From: an uncultured Myxococcales bacterium
GTDB taxonomy: Bacteria > Myxococcota_A > Bradymonadia > UBA7976 > UBA1532
Direction of reading: 5' to 3'
Assembly (NCBI GenBank): GCA_903847385.1
Contig: CAINDO010000261.1
Location: 1-64,000, forward strand
DNA: 64,000 bases
This document shows positions 1 to 11,328 of the stretch, piece by piece (the first letter of the stretch is position 1; each line of letters opens with the position of its first letter). The notes beneath the pieces are model-generated. The model was not told the DNA's origin. It ran no database searches and was given only the letters and a program-made list of their open reading frames with translations. A program made the position numbers and the translations under genes.

Positions 1-1864
<1,864 letters not shown>

Positions 1865-2176
1865 CTTCTCTCTCCTTGTGATGCCTCGAGCCCGGGGACG
1901 ACGATGGGCGTCCGATGTCCGGTGCCGAGAGGCGCATCCATGCGCGCGTCGATGTTCACCCGGATCGGCTCCCATTGCCAGTTGTCGGATCGGCTTCGAT
2001 CAGTACGGTAGAATTACGGCACAAGTGGAATCGAATTGGTAGATTATCCTTGAGCTGTTCGTAAGTCCGCCGATAACTTGATCACCTGATACTCCACGGG
2101 GGGGAGAGCCTCGCCCGTGGTCCATTCCCGGTGCGTCCGGATGCTCGGTCTGTCCGCAGGCCCTACGGAGAGGTGA

Positions 2177-5100
2177 ATGAAAAAACAGAGTGTGCTCGCG
2201 TCGCTCGGCCTTGGGGCCGCCGGCCTCGTGGCGATGGCCGCCCCCGCCCAGGCGCAGCAGGCGCCCTTCAATGTCGTGACCGCGCCTTGGGTGCCCACCC
2301 GGCCGGACGTGCCCCATGAGGGCGTGGACCAGCAGTGGCACTTCTTCCAGGCGACGGCTCGCGGTGGCAACTGCGCCAACGTGGAGTACCGCTGGGACTT
2401 CACCGGCGACGGCACCTGGGACACGAACGGCGGCAACTTCGCGCCCGCTCAATCCCGCTGGAACCTCGGGCCCGCCGGCGGCCAGAAGTTCACCTATCCG
2501 GCGCAGGCGGCGGACCGCCTCTTCGTCGCCCGCGTCGAAGGACGCTGCGGCGCCGAGACGGACACGGCCGAGTTCCCGATCCGCGTTCGCGTCAACCCGA
2601 CGCGGCCGCAGCGGCTCAACCGCGCGATCTCGAACGGGCTCTGGTACGGCCACCTGCAGCTCAATCGCGACGTGGCCAACACCCGCGCCTGGTGGACCGA
2701 CACGCCGGACACCGCCGCGCTGGCGCAGGCGTTCCTGAATCGGGGCCACCGGGCGACGATCGACCCCGAGACGGACCCCTACCGCGAAGACGCGCTCTGG
2801 ATGATCAACTTCCTCCTCACGCGTTACGTGACGGTGGACATCCGCGGGGGCAACGTCGGCGGCGTGAACCCGGACATCAACGGCAACACGTTCGGCCTGC
2901 GGACGGATCGCGGCAACTCGAACTACTACGGCGGCCCGCACCTCGAGGCGATCTCGAGCTGGGGCGACATGGACTACATCACCCCGGCGGGCTCTTCCGC
3001 CAACGTCGCCGGTCGTCGGCTGGGTGATGTCGTTCAGGACGCCGCCGAATACTTCATGTGGTCGCAGAGCCAGATCGCCTTCAACGGCGACTACGCCGGC
3101 GGCTGGAACTACGGCGAGAACGACGGCGCCATCGACAGCTCCCAGGTGGGCTGGGCGGCCGTGGCGCTCTTCTCCGCCGAGTTGAACGCCGGCGTGGCCA
3201 TCCCGGACTGGGTCAAGACGCGCACCTACAACGGCGTCGCCTACAACGACAACAACCGTGGTGGCGCGCCCGCCGGCGCGTACGGCTACCAGAGCTCCGC
3301 CGACTACCCGGGCAGCCACCCGCGCTCGGGCGCCATGCTCAACGCGCTCGGCTTCTCGCTGTCGCGCAACCGCAACGACCCGCGCGTCGCGGCGACGGTC
3401 AACTTCATCGGCAACAACTTCGACAACCGGACGGCCGGCGATCCCTGGGAGGGCCGTCACCTGGATCCGGGCGCGCCGGCCAGGGCCAACTACTACGGCC
3501 TCTACCAGATCACGAAGGGCATGCGCTCCTTCGGCGAGCCCATCCGCCTGATCGGCAACGCTCAGATCGACTGGTACGCCCGTTACTCGGACTTCCTGAT
3601 CCGCACGCAGAACGCCGATGGCGCCTGGTTCAACGACGATCTGTGGATGGGCGCAGTTCCGCTCGTCCACGGCCTCGCGCTGCTGATCGCCATCCCGACG
3701 ATCTTCGAGACGCCCCCGGTCGCGGTTGCGGACGCCAGCCCCGTGCTGGCCGGCCCCGGTGACGAGATCACCTTCACCCACGTTCACTCGTACGCCGCGG
3801 ATCCGTCCGTCCCGTTGATCAGCTACCGCTGGAACTTCGAGGACTTCCCCACCGGCCTCGACCTGAACAACGACGGTCTCTTCGACGCCCCCGGCGAGCA
3901 CGCCCCCGAGGACGCGAACAACGACGGCCAGGTCACCGGCGACGAGATCGTCTGGGACTTCGAGACCGCCGATCCCGACGCGCGCCCCACCTTCACCTAC
4001 GATCCGCCCGGCCTCGACTTCGGTGAAGAGGTCCAGTACCGCGTGACGCTCCAGGTCGTGGACCGCCTCAATCGCACCGCGATCGACGACGAGTCGGTGC
4101 GCATCCGCGTGTCGATCATCAACCACCCGCCGGTGGCCCTGCCGCACCCGAGCGGTGACCCGGACCGCGCCTACGAGGTCGTCCCGGGCCGCACCTACAC
4201 GCTGGACGGCAGCCGCAGCTACGATCCCGACTCCGACGACCTCCCGGCCGCCGGTTTCTCCGCCGACGTGATCACGAGCTTCGGCTGGGACACGGACGGC
4301 AACGGCTCGTTCGACCGCGACGGCGACCGGATCGACTTCACCGTGCCCGCCAACTGGCAGGCCGGTGAGAATCGCAGCATCCAGTTCCGCGTGTGCGACG
4401 ACGGCCAGTGGGTCGGCACGCTCGACGCGGCCTGCCCGGGCGGCGACTGCACGCTCTGCGGCGAGCGCTCCGTCCGCTTCGACGTCGTGCCCAACCAGCC
4501 GCCCGTCGCGGCGGCCATGCCGAACGTCGTCGATGTCGAGGAAGGTGGCGTGAGCGCCACCTCGCCCGCCGATTCGGTCGACCCGGACGGCGGCGCGTTG
4601 AGCTACGAGTGGTCCTGCGACGAGGCGCTCGCCGCCGACGTCGACGCCGACGGCACGCTCCACGTGAGCGCCCGTGACCTCGACGCACCCGCCGACGGTC
4701 TGCTCTACAGCTGCTTCCTCACCGTGACCGACGACCTTGGCGCCGCGGACGTGACCGAGGTCGTCATCCGCATCACCAACGCCTCGCCCATCGTCGAGCG
4801 CCTCGACGTGGCCCGGACCGCCGACGAGGGCTCGATCGTGCCCGTGAACGTCGGCGCGTCGGACGCCGCCCCGGCCGATCAGGCCGTGCTGACCTATGGG
4901 GTCGACTGCGACGGCGACGAGATCCTCGACGTCTTCGATTCGGGCTCGCCCGTGCTCGACTGCAGCTGGCCCGACGAGGGCGTGTTCACCGGCACCGTGG
5001 TCGCGATGGACGACGACGGCGGCGTCGGCCAGGACATCTTCGTCATCGAGATCCTGAACGTCGCGCCCTCGATCGACCCGGTCGTCTGCCCGGCGGCCAC

Positions 5101-7111
5101 CGAAGGCACGCCGGTCGCCATCAACCTCCGCGTTCGCGATCCCGGCGTGCTCGACGACATCACCTGCGCGCTCGTCGCGCCGGTGCCCTCGGGCGCCGGC
5201 CTGAACAACTGCCTGGTCATCTGGACCCCGACCTACGCTCAGGCCGTCCGCGGCCTCGTCGACTTCGTCGTGGGCGCCAACGACGGCGACGGCGGCGAGG
5301 CGACGTCCCGCTTCCAGTGCCGGCCCCGCTGGCTGGACGAGGACGGCGACGGCATCGCCGACACCTGGGAGGACCAGAACGACGTCCAGGACCCCACGGG
5401 CGACCCGGACGGCGACGGCCTGACCAACCAGGACGAGTTCGACCTCGGCACGGATCCGCACGTCTTCGACGGCGCCACCCCGCCCGTGCTGATCGACCCG
5501 ATCGGCGGCGAGGCCGTGAACTCCACGACGCCGCCCCTCGTGCTCCGCAACGCCCGGGACAACAACCCCCGCGGCCAGGGTCTGCGCTACGAGTACCAGG
5601 TCTACGCGGACTCCTCGCTGCGCCAGCTCGTGACGGTCTCCGACCTGGTCATCGAGACGGCCAACAACACCGCGTGGCCCGTGCCCGCCGGCTTCCTGAT
5701 GGAGAACCACACGTACTGGTGGACGGCCCGCGCCAACAACGGTCTGGCCTTCGGCAACGCGCCGAACCCCGAGTCCTTCGTGGTCAACGCCCTCAACGAG
5801 GCGCCCAGCGTGCCCTCGATCCTCCGCCCCGAGAACGGCGACTCCGTCGGCTCCCGCCGGCCCACCATCGTGGTGGACAACGCCTCCGACCTCGACCCCG
5901 GGGACGAAATGCTCGACCTCGAGTGCGAGATCGCCACGGACGACGCCTTTGGTGACGTCGCGGCCCGCCCGGCCGGCGCGCAGTCGCCGGACGGCTCGAC
6001 GGCCCTCGCCCTGGAGCAGGACCTCGACGAGCACACCGAGTACTTCGCCCGCTGCCGCGCGGTCGACCCCCAGGGCGAGTACAGCGCCTGGTCGGACGTC
6101 GTCAGCTTCACCATCGACACCGGCAACCAGCCGCCGACGGCCCCGACCTGCCTCAGCCCCGCGCTCGACGAGGTGGTCCGCCAGCTCGACGGCATCTCGC
6201 TCATCGCCGGCAACGCCTCGGATCCCGAGGGTGACTCCCTGACCTACCGCTTCGAGATCTCCAACGATCCGACCTTCCCGGCCGACACGACCATCACCTC
6301 GGCCGAGCTGCCGGAGGGCCTCGCCGGCGAGACGATCTTCGCCGTCGAGGCGATGCTGCAGGACAACACGTTCTACTTCTACCGCGTCCGCGCCCGCGAT
6401 GGGCGGGCCGCCGGCCCCTCGTGCACGTCGCGCTTCCGCGTCGACCTCGTGAACGAGCCCCCGTCGGTCCCGACGCCCATCAATCCCTGGATCGACACGG
6501 TGTCCGAGCCCACGCCCCGCTTCGTGTGGGCCGAGTCCACGGATCCCGAAGGCGACGACATCACCTACGAGACGATCCTCTACACCGACGTGGAGCGCAC
6601 CCAGGAGGTCTGGCGCGGCCGGACGGCCTTGACCAACATCGACTACGATGGGGTCGAGCGCCTGCCTGGCGGCGACTACTGGTGGCAGGTTCGCGCCGAG
6701 GACGAGATCGAGGGTCACAGCTCGGAGTGGTCGATGCTGATCCACTTCATCGTGCCCGGCGAGGTCGTCCCCCCGGCCGACGCGGCGCCCAAGCCGGACG
6801 CCACGGTCGTCGACGCCACCGTCGAGGTCGACGCGACCGTCGACGCGACGACCCCCGCGGCCGACGCCGCCACCGTCGAGGCCGACGCCACCGCCCTGGA
6901 AGAGGACGCCGTGGTCGCCGAGCAGGACGCCGCGCTCCCGGAGCAGGACGCCGTCCCCGAGGCGGACGCCGTCACCGAAGAGCGGAAGATCTCCCGCAGC
7001 GTCTCCGGCGCGGGCTGCAGCACGGCCGTCCCGGGCACCCGCGGGACCACCGCCGCCCTCGGCCTGATGCTGGTCGCTCTGGCGGGTCTCGCCCGCCGCC
7101 GCCGCCGCTGA
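2177..7111 (+). CDS. Large secreted protein: alpha-toroid (prenyltransferase/terpene cyclase-like) region, PKD/FN3-like domains, Asp-Ala linker, MYXO-CTERM-like sorting tail
   Basis: Signal peptide MKKQSVLASLGLGAAGLVAMAAPAQA; GGWNYG..SQVGWAAVALFSAE and QNADGAWFNDD..VHGLALL repeats; repeated QPPTAPTCLSP / EPPSVPTPINPW Ig-like domain starts; (V/A)DAT repeats; GCSTAVPGTRGTTAALGLMLVALAGLARRRRR tail. Confidence 0.85.
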   Translation: MKKQSVLASLGLGAAGLVAMAAPAQAQQAPFNVVTAPWVPTRPDVPHEGVDQQWHFFQATARGGNCANVEYRWDFTGDGTWDTNGGNFAPAQSRWNLGPAGGQKFTYPAQAADRLFVARVEGRCGAETDTAEFPIRVRVNPTRPQRLNRAISNGLWYGHLQLNRDVANTRAWWTDTPDTAALAQAFLNRGHRATIDPETDPYREDALWMINFLLTRYVTVDIRGGNVGGVNPDINGNTFGLRTDRGNSNYYGGPHLEAISSWGDMDYITPAGSSANVAGRRLGDVVQDAAEYFMWSQSQIAFNGDYAGGWNYGENDGAIDSSQVGWAAVALFSAELNAGVAIPDWVKTRTYNGVAYNDNNRGGAPAGAYGYQSSADYPGSHPRSGAMLNALGFSLSRNRNDPRVAATVNFIGNNFDNRTAGDPWEGRHLDPGAPARANYYGLYQITKGMRSFGEPIRLIGNAQIDWYARYSDFLIRTQNADGAWFNDDLWMGAVPLVHGLALLIAIPTIFETPPVAVADASPVLAGPGDEITFTHVHSYAADPSVPLISYRWNFEDFPTGLDLNNDGLFDAPGEHAPEDANNDGQVTGDEIVWDFETADPDARPTFTYDPPGLDFGEEVQYRVTLQVVDRLNRTAIDDESVRIRVSIINHPPVALPHPSGDPDRAYEVVPGRTYTLDGSRSYDPDSDDLPAAGFSADVITSFGWDTDGNGSFDRDGDRIDFTVPANWQAGENRSIQFRVCDDGQWVGTLDAACPGGDCTLCGERSVRFDVVPNQPPVAAAMPNVVDVEEGGVSATSPADSVDPDGGALSYEWSCDEALAADVDADGTLHVSARDLDAPADGLLYSCFLTVTDDLGAADVTEVVIRITNASPIVERLDVARTADEGSIVPVNVGASDAAPADQAVLTYGVDCDGDEILDVFDSGSPVLDCSWPDEGVFTGTVVAMDDDGGVGQDIFVIEILNVAPSIDPVVCPAATEGTPVAINLRVRDPGVLDDITCALVAPVPSGAGLNNCLVIWTPTYAQAVRGLVDFVVGANDGDGGEATSRFQCRPRWLDEDGDGIADTWEDQNDVQDPTGDPDGDGLTNQDEFDLGTDPHVFDGATPPVLIDPIGGEAVNSTTPPLVLRNARDNNPRGQGLRYEYQVYADSSLRQLVTVSDLVIETANNTAWPVPAGFLMENHTYWWTARANNGLAFGNAPNPESFVVNALNEAPSVPSILRPENGDSVGSRRPTIVVDNASDLDPGDEMLDLECEIATDDAFGDVAARPAGAQSPDGSTALALEQDLDEHTEYFARCRAVDPQGEYSAWSDVVSFTIDTGNQPPTAPTCLSPALDEVVRQLDGISLIAGNASDPEGDSLTYRFEISNDPTFPADTTITSAELPEGLAGETIFAVEAMLQDNTFYFYRVRARDGRAAGPSCTSRFRVDLVNEPPSVPTPINPWIDTVSEPTPRFVWAESTDPEGDDITYETILYTDVERTQEVWRGRTALTNIDYDGVERLPGGDYWWQVRAEDEIEGHSSEWSMLIHFIVPGEVVPPADAAPKPDATVVDATVEVDATVDATTPAADAATVEADATALEEDAVVAEQDAALPEQDAVPEADAVTEERKISRSVSGAGCSTAVPGTRGTTAALGLMLVALAGLARRRRR

Positions 7112-7135
7112 GCCCCGCGGGCCCCACCGCGGGGC
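7112..7135. terminator. Stem-loop between convergent genes
   Basis: gccccgcgg-gcccca-ccgcggggc: perfect 9 bp stem directly after the stop codon; no T-tract. Confidence 0.55.
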
Positions 7136-7169
7136 CCTTCCCGTCGTCCCGCCACCCGCGCTCGCCCGC

Positions 7170-9125
7170 CTAGACGCTTCGTCCCACCCGCCAGCCCGAC
7201 TCCATCGCCTCCAGAATCGTCGCCGGCTCCTGGGCATCGCCCAACAGCGTGACCCGGGGATCGCCGTGCACGTCCGCCCACTCGGCGGGCGCGCGCACGC
7301 CGATGGCGAGCACGACCAGGTCGGCGGGGGGCAGCGTCTCGGCGGGGCGGCCCTTCCGATCGGCGAGGAGGACGGCGTCCGCACCCACGGAGGAGACCGT
7401 GCGGCCGGTCGCCACGCGGACCCCCGCGTCCTCCAGCCGCGCCGCGAGCAGCGCGCGAACGCTGGAGGGCAACCCGAGCCCGACCTTGGGCCGCTTCTCG
7501 ACCAGCGTGACCTCGGGGCGGGGGTCACGGTGGATGAACGCATCGGCGACCTCACAGCCCTCGGGGCCGCCGCCGACGACGAGCACGTGTCGACGGGGCG
7601 TCGGATCGGCCAGGGCCGCCTCCGGGTGCAGGACCGGCGACGTCGCGCCCAGGCCCTCGATGGGCGGCGCGGGGTTGGCCTCTGCGCCGACGGCGATCAG
7701 GATCACGTCCGCGGGATCGGCGAGGACCTCGGCGGGCGTCAGCCGGCGACCGAGTTCGACGTGCACGGGGGCCTCGGCGAGCGTGCGCCCGAGCCAGTCG
7801 GCCAGGGCGCCGAACGCGGCCTTCTCCGGGGGCACGCCGCTCGCGCGCACCTTGCCGCCGACCGTGTCATCGGCGTCCACCAGGCGGACACGATGGCCGC
7901 GGCGGGCCGCCTCGACGGCCGCGAGGATGCCGGCGGGCCCGGCGCCGACGACCAGGATGTCCCTGGCGTGTTCAACGGGCGCGGGCGCGACGGTGACCCG
8001 CCCCGCCTGTGGGTTGACCAGGCACCGCACCGGGCCCTGGGTGACCGACTCGGCGCACCGGTTGCACGCGACGCAGGGGCGAACGGCGGCCTCGTCGCCT
8101 GTGGCGAGTCGGGCGGGGAGCTCCGGATCGGCGATCAGCGCGCGACCCATCGCGATGAGATCGGCGTCGCCGCGAGCCAAGACGGCCTCGGCGAGCTCGG
8201 GTCGGCGAAAACGCCCCACCGCGATCACGGGCACGGCGAGGCCGGCCGCGGCCAGGTGTCGGCGCACGCTGCCCGCGAGGTCGGCATAGGTCGCCTCGGG
8301 CAGGTAGTACGCCGGCATGTTGTAGCGGTAGCTCTCGTAGTTGCAGGCGCTGATGGAGAGCGAGGTCGCGCCGGCCCGGACCAGCGCCTCCGCGTGCTGC
8401 GCCGCCAGGTCCGGCGTGATGCCGCCCTCGACGCGCTCGTCCGCGCTGAGGCGGCACTGCACCGGGAACTCGGCGCCGCAGCGCGCCCGGATGCGGCGGA
8501 CGATCTCGACGGCGAAGCGGGTCCGGCCGGCCGTGTCACCCCCCCAGGCGTCATCCCGGTGGTTGCTGTAGGGGCTCAGGAACTGGCACACGAGGTAGCC
8601 GTGCGCCATGTGGAGCTCGACACCGTCGGCGCCGGACCGCTGCGCTCGCGCGGCGGCGTCGGCGAAGGCGGTGATGGTCTCCTCGATCTCGTCGGGCGTC
8701 ATCGACCGCGGCGGATCCCGCATGACCGGGCAAGGGATGTCCGAAGCGGACAGCGGCTGCCCGCCGGCGAACTGCGACACGGTCTGTCGCCCGGCGTGCG
8801 AGAGCTGGGGAAAGATGCGACCGCCGACCGCGTGCACCCGCGCGATCAGGCGCGCCCAGCCCGGGTCGGCGGTGTCGTCCGCCCACATCGCCATCCAGGG
8901 CGACAGGCGCCCGCGCGGAGACACCGCCACGTTGCCCGTGATGATCAGACCGGCGCCACCGGCCGCCCGGGCGACGTAGTGGTCCTCCATCGCCTGTGTC
9001 ACATGGCCGGTGGCGTCCGCCAGCGACGGATCCATGGCCGGCATCACGATGCGGTTCGGCAGCGTCAGCGGGCCGAGCGCGCAGGGGGAGAAGAGGGTGG
9101 GCCAGCGCTCGGGCCCCGTCCTCAT
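7170..9125 (-). CDS. NADH:flavin oxidoreductase / 2,4-dienoyl-CoA reductase (FadH-like, OYE + 4Fe-4S + FAD/NAD domains)
   Basis: MRTGPERWPTLFSPCALGPLTLPNRIVMPAM; GADGVELHMAHGYLVCQFLSPYSNHRDDAWGG; CVACNRC...VRCLVNP cluster; GAGPAGILAAVEAARRGH dinucleotide fold. ATGA overlap with the upstream KS gene. Confidence 0.92.
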   Translation of the reverse strand: MRTGPERWPTLFSPCALGPLTLPNRIVMPAMDPSLADATGHVTQAMEDHYVARAAGGAGLIITGNVAVSPRGRLSPWMAMWADDTADPGWARLIARVHAVGGRIFPQLSHAGRQTVSQFAGGQPLSASDIPCPVMRDPPRSMTPDEIEETITAFADAAARAQRSGADGVELHMAHGYLVCQFLSPYSNHRDDAWGGDTAGRTRFAVEIVRRIRARCGAEFPVQCRLSADERVEGGITPDLAAQHAEALVRAGATSLSISACNYESYRYNMPAYYLPEATYADLAGSVRRHLAAAGLAVPVIAVGRFRRPELAEAVLARGDADLIAMGRALIADPELPARLATGDEAAVRPCVACNRCAESVTQGPVRCLVNPQAGRVTVAPAPVEHARDILVVGAGPAGILAAVEAARRGHRVRLVDADDTVGGKVRASGVPPEKAAFGALADWLGRTLAEAPVHVELGRRLTPAEVLADPADVILIAVGAEANPAPPIEGLGATSPVLHPEAALADPTPRRHVLVVGGGPEGCEVADAFIHRDPRPEVTLVEKRPKVGLGLPSSVRALLAARLEDAGVRVATGRTVSSVGADAVLLADRKGRPAETLPPADLVVLAIGVRAPAEWADVHGDPRVTLLGDAQEPATILEAMESGWRVGRSV

Positions 9126-10393
9126 GCGTCCTCCAGCGTTCGCCCGAGGGACTCCAGCGTGAGCACGCAGGTCTGGCCACCGAGGCCGGCCGAGTGCACG
9201 GCGCTGCGCAGCACCCGCGTGGCGCGCGGCGCGTCCGTCACGAGCGCGAGGGCGGCGGCGCTCGGGTCGATGTCGTTCAGGCCCACGATGGGGGGGACTG
9301 TCTGTACGCGCATCGATTGCAGCGCCAGGGCGAGCGAGAGGCCGCCGGCGGCGGAGATGCTGTGACCCAGGCCGCCCTTGTCGGCCGTGATCGCCGGCCG
9401 ATGCGCGCCGAAGAGCGTGCCGAGCGCCTCGGCCTCGGCGGCGTCGTACCGCGGGTTGCCGTTGCCGTGTGCGTGCACGACGTCCACGTCCTCGGGGCGC
9501 CAGTGGGCCACCTGAAGCGCCTGTTTGAACGCCGCGACGATGGCGCGCGGATCGCAGCCGCTCAGCCCCCGCAGGGCCGTGGCGTTGCCCAGGCCCGTGA
9601 TCCGGGCGATGGGCTGCACCCCGCGTGCGGCGGCGTGGGCGGCGCGTTCGAGCACGAAAAACGCCGCGCCGTCCCCGGGCAGGAAACCGTCGTGGCTTCG
9701 GTCGAAGGGGTGGGGGGCGCTCTGCGCGCTGAGCACGCCCAGCCGGCCGAAGCCGGTCAGATGTTCGGGGTTCACGGCGGCGTCCGACGCGCCGGCGATG
9801 ATCACGTCCGCGCGGTCCTCGGCCAGGGCCCAAGCGGCCTCGCCGACCGCCTGCAGCGCGCCCACGCCCGAGTTGCAGTAGTTCGTGTTGATGCCCTGGG
9901 CGTCCAGGAGCGCGCTGGCATAGCCCAACACGTTGTTGGACAGGCCCTTGAGCAGCCAGAGCGGGTTGACGACCGGCATGCCTTCGGCGGCGAATCGCCG
10001 GGCATCGTAGTGGTCGTCCACGCTGGCTCGCTCGAGGGCCGGCACCAGGTCGCCCATCTCGCCGAACGCCGTGCCGGCGCCCACGAACATGCCCAGTCGC
10101 TCCGGGTGGGTGCTCTGGGGCGTGAGGGCCGCGCTCTGCACGGCCAGCTTGATCGCGGCGAGTCCGTACTGGACCGCCGGGGTCATGAGCTTCAGGTTCT
10201 TGCGGTTCTCGATCCAGTCCTTGCCCTGGAACCCCTTGATCTGACAGCCGTATTTCGTGGGGAACGGGCCGGTGTCGAAGCCGCTGATGGGCGCGGCCGC
10301 CGACTCGAGGCGGCACAGCCGCTGATGGATCTCCGCGGCGTCGAAGCCGAGGGGCGAGATGACACCGATGCCGGTGATGACGACGCCGTTCAT
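9122..10393 (-). CDS. Beta-ketoacyl-ACP synthase (FabF-like, divergent)
   Basis: MNGVVITGIGVISPLG; catalytic Cys in NYCNSGVGAL; HAHGNGNP; DKGGLGHSISAAGG. Confidence 0.9.
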   Translation of the reverse strand: MNGVVITGIGVISPLGFDAAEIHQRLCRLESAAAPISGFDTGPFPTKYGCQIKGFQGKDWIENRKNLKLMTPAVQYGLAAIKLAVQSAALTPQSTHPERLGMFVGAGTAFGEMGDLVPALERASVDDHYDARRFAAEGMPVVNPLWLLKGLSNNVLGYASALLDAQGINTNYCNSGVGALQAVGEAAWALAEDRADVIIAGASDAAVNPEHLTGFGRLGVLSAQSAPHPFDRSHDGFLPGDGAAFFVLERAAHAAARGVQPIARITGLGNATALRGLSGCDPRAIVAAFKQALQVAHWRPEDVDVVHAHGNGNPRYDAAEAEALGTLFGAHRPAITADKGGLGHSISAAGGLSLALALQSMRVQTVPPIVGLNDIDPSAAALALVTDAPRATRVLRSAVHSAGLGGQTCVLTLESLGRTLEDA

Positions 10394-11325
10394 GAGCCGA
10401 GCTCCGTGAGAATGCCGTTCAGATCGGCCTCTTCGTCCAGGGTGGCGGCGGGCGCCTTGCGGGCGAGACGCTTCACGTGGGTCAGGTTGCTGCGGCCGGG
10501 GCCGAGGTGCCAGAAGCGCTCGATGCCGTGGTCGAGCATGGACTGGAGGCTCTCCTTCCAGCGGACCGCGCCGGTCACCTGCCGGACGAGCCGGTCGCGG
10601 ATCGAGGCGGGATCGGCGTCGGCGGCGTCGAGCCAGGCCGCGTCCACGTTGGCGACGTAGGGGTGGGCCAGGGGACCGACGGCGACGCCGGCGAGGGCCT
10701 CCGCGAGTCGCTCGGCGGCCGGGGCGAGCAGGCGACAATGGAACGGGGCCGAGACCGTGAGGGGCGTGACCATCGCGCCCTGCGCCTCGAGGCGGGCGAT
10801 GGCGCGGCCGACGGCGCCGGCCTCCCCGCTGATGACGGTGAGTTGGGGCGCGTTGTAGGCGGCGGGCTCGCACACCCCGTCGGCGGCGGCGCAGGCTTCG
10901 GCCACGGCGGCGTCGTCCGCGCGTTGGATGGCCGCCATGGCGCCCACTCCGGGGGCGACGGCGGCCTGCATGAACTGACCGCGCAGGCGGCACAGGCGGA
11001 CGGCGTCCGCGAAGTCGAGCGCGCCGGCCGAGACGAGCGCGCCGTATTCTCCGAGCGAGTGCCCGGCGACGACCGTCGGGCGGAAGCCTCGCACCTCGAG
11101 CACACGCCAGGCGGCGCAGGCGACGGTCAGGACGGCCGGCTGCGTATTCTCCGTGAGGTCGAGCTCAGCGGCGGGACCCTCGAGAATCAGCCGAGTCAGC
11201 GGGAGTTCGAGCGCCGCGTCCGCGGCCTCGAAGACCGCGCGGGCCTCGGGGAAGCGGTCCAGGACGACGCGCCCCATGCCCACGTACTGCGTGGCCTGAC
11301 CGGCGAAGAGCAGCGCGGTCCGCAC
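10390..11325 (-). CDS. ACP S-malonyltransferase (MAT)
   Basis: LFAGQATQYVGMG, AGHSLGEYGAL, SAPFHCRLL motifs. Confidence 0.93.
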   Translation of the reverse strand: MRTALLFAGQATQYVGMGRVVLDRFPEARAVFEAADAALELPLTRLILEGPAAELDLTENTQPAVLTVACAAWRVLEVRGFRPTVVAGHSLGEYGALVSAGALDFADAVRLCRLRGQFMQAAVAPGVGAMAAIQRADDAAVAEACAAADGVCEPAAYNAPQLTVISGEAGAVGRAIARLEAQGAMVTPLTVSAPFHCRLLAPAAERLAEALAGVAVGPLAHPYVANVDAAWLDAADADPASIRDRLVRQVTGAVRWKESLQSMLDHGIERFWHLGPGRSNLTHVKRLARKAPAATLDEEADLNGILTELGS

Positions 11326-11328
11326 GAC

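Noticed and set aside
2000-7555. 1851-aa minus-strand ORF (MRSPMRSSTVTPAPRS...) antisense to the secreted protein
   Set aside because: Composition is repetitive V/D/R-rich with no domain logic. The opposite strand has a signal peptide, domains and a sorting tail. This is a shadow ORF caused by high GC3.
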